NCBI GenBank assembly: GCA_050260515.1
Contig: JBLNCI010000020.1
Coordinates: 1 to 12,885, forward strand
Direction of reading: 5' to 3'
Source of the DNA: DATJIG01 sp050260515
Lineage (GTDB): Bacteria; Pseudomonadota; Alphaproteobacteria; SMXQ01
Length of the DNA: 12,885 nt
Shown here: in pieces, positions 12,471 to 12,885 of the stretch
Numbering within the stretch: position 1 is the first letter of the stretch
How the letters are laid out: each line of letters begins with the position of its first letter
Notes under the pieces: generated by a model
Told to the model about the DNA's origin: nothing
The model's database searches: none
Seen by the model: only the letters and a program-made list of their open reading frames with translations
Translations under genes and position numbers: made by a program

Positions 12471-12701
12471 TAGGACATTGAAATATATGGGCAAACAGTG
12501 TTGCCGATCTGCAACGGCCGCGATGAATTATATAAGAACTCATATATAAGAGTTTTCCCGGTTTCCCTCCCATGGCACCGTCTCGCCCCGACAAGAAGAA
12601 AATCCATGGGGGAAGTGCTCCGACGCTTGGGGCCCGAAAGGGCACCTCAATCGCTTCGCCGTTCTGTTCGCGGCGAGGCCAGCTCGGAGGAAATCAGCGT
12701 A
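12471..12701 (+). promoter_or_regulatory. AT-rich promoter region and structured leader of the porin-like gene
   Basis: The DNA becomes strikingly AT-rich at about 12475-12560, in contrast to everything before it. It contains an operator-like dyad, GTTGC-N6-GCAAC (12500-12515), and a tandem TATATAAGA at 12529-12537 and 12543-12551 (14-bp step), either of which could supply a -10; no good -35 is placed before them. AACTC (12537-12541) and GAGTT (12550-12554) can also pair. The remaining roughly 150 bases would be an untranslated leader that can form three stems: CCCATGG/CCATGGG (12569-12610, long loop), GCCC-GAAA-GGGC (12632-12643) and TCGCCG/CGGCGA (12656-12676). CGGAGG (12685-12690) is the ribosome-binding site. 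Confidence 0.5.
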
Positions 12702-12885
12702 ATGAAAACAAAGAGTGCACTACTGGGGACGACGGCGATCGTCGGCGCATCCCTTCTCGCGGCTCAGCCGGCCGCTGCGAAGCCAGAGGTCACCCTTGGT
12801 GGCGGCATGGACTTCCAGATGGGCTGGACGTCGCAGGACCGTGAGGGCTGGTCGCCGACGCCGGGTGGCGTCCAGGGCCCGTCCT
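12702..12885 (+). CDS. Porin-like outer membrane protein, N-terminal part (runs off the window)
   Basis: The reading frame is open to the window edge with 61 codons visible. Residues 1-26 are a Sec signal peptide (MKTKSALLGTTAIVGASLLA, cleavage after Ala26 in PAAA). The mature protein begins KPEVTLGGGMDFQMGWTSQD, an alternating hydrophobic/polar strand with a glycine run like the first beta-strand of alphaproteobacterial trimeric porins, which let small solutes through the outer membrane. CGGAGG (12685-12690) lies 11 bases before the ATG, a slightly long spacing. A long AT-rich promoter and leader region precedes it, as expected for a strongly expressed and regulated envelope protein. The porin call rests on the signal peptide and first strand only; another secreted barrel protein is possible. 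Confidence 0.75.
   Translation, partial: MKTKSALLGTTAIVGASLLAAQPAAAKPEVTLGGGMDFQMGWTSQDREGWSPTPGGVQGPS

Noticed and set aside
11660..12607. 315-residue minus-strand frame after der
   Set aside because: It overlaps the der 3' end antisense, crosses the AT-rich promoter island and shows no recognisable motif.
12572..12844. 90-residue plus-strand frame across the porin start
   Set aside because: It is out of frame with the signal-peptide-bearing porin frame and has no supporting features.
1..12885. tRNA, CRISPR, toxin-antitoxin or mobile-element signatures
   Set aside because: No cloverleaf with a T-loop motif, no regularly spaced repeats, no small paired genes and no transposase or integrase were found on reading both strands.

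Overview
The window is GC-rich chromosomal DNA, almost certainly from an alphaproteobacterium and probably of a Rhodospirillales-like lineage. The grounds are a DUF2794-type protein, a cytoplasmic PAS/HisKA_2 histidine kinase, a Bug/TctC-family periplasmic binding protein, a TPR plus GT9-like fusion, and a porin N-terminus of the type seen in that group. All of this is inference from protein families; no rRNA or other taxonomic marker is present. No tRNA, rRNA, CRISPR array, insertion sequence, integrase or phage gene was seen.

Layout from left to right. Positions 1-183 hold no convincing gene, only a strong hairpin (107-136) beyond the end of a minus-strand glutathione S-transferase gene (184-828). 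That gene has a clear sigma70-type promoter in the gap it shares with a divergent plus-strand gene for a secreted alpha/beta hydrolase (1004-2161). The hydrolase stop codon abuts the stop codon of a convergent PAS/HisKA_2 sensor kinase (2162-3259, minus). Next come a DUF72 protein (3384-4121, minus), a divergent ArsC/Spx-like (YffB-type) protein (4239-4592, plus) and a small MAPEG membrane protein (4725-5135, plus). The MAPEG gene converges on a TPR/GT9-like gene (5151-6716, minus). A textbook rho-independent terminator (6755-6786) lies just upstream of that gene and ends the transcript of a Bug/TctC-type binding protein (6807-7829, minus), which sits 30 bp downstream of a DUF2794 gene (7860-8192, minus).

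After a 344-bp divergent gap comes the clearest functional unit: a tight plus-strand cluster of a YfgM-like TPR membrane protein, the BamB lipoprotein and the ribosome-assembly GTPase Der (8537-11938), with gaps of 4 and 8 bp. This matches the widely conserved yfgM-bamB-der arrangement and links outer-membrane protein assembly with ribosome biogenesis. It is followed by about 760 bp without a believable gene. The distal part turns AT-rich and then forms a structured leader in front of a porin-like gene that runs off the right edge (12702-12885).

No dedicated defence, secretion or biosynthetic system is visible. The genes are mostly housekeeping or stand-alone accessory functions. The observations most worth a second look are regulatory or structural: the porin leader and the gene-less stretch before it, a 23-bp imperfect palindrome before the kinase, an imperfect direct repeat of 90-bp period upstream of the yfgM-like gene, a six-codon mini-ORF overlapping the MAPEG start, and a cysteine-bearing insertion in the hydrolase.
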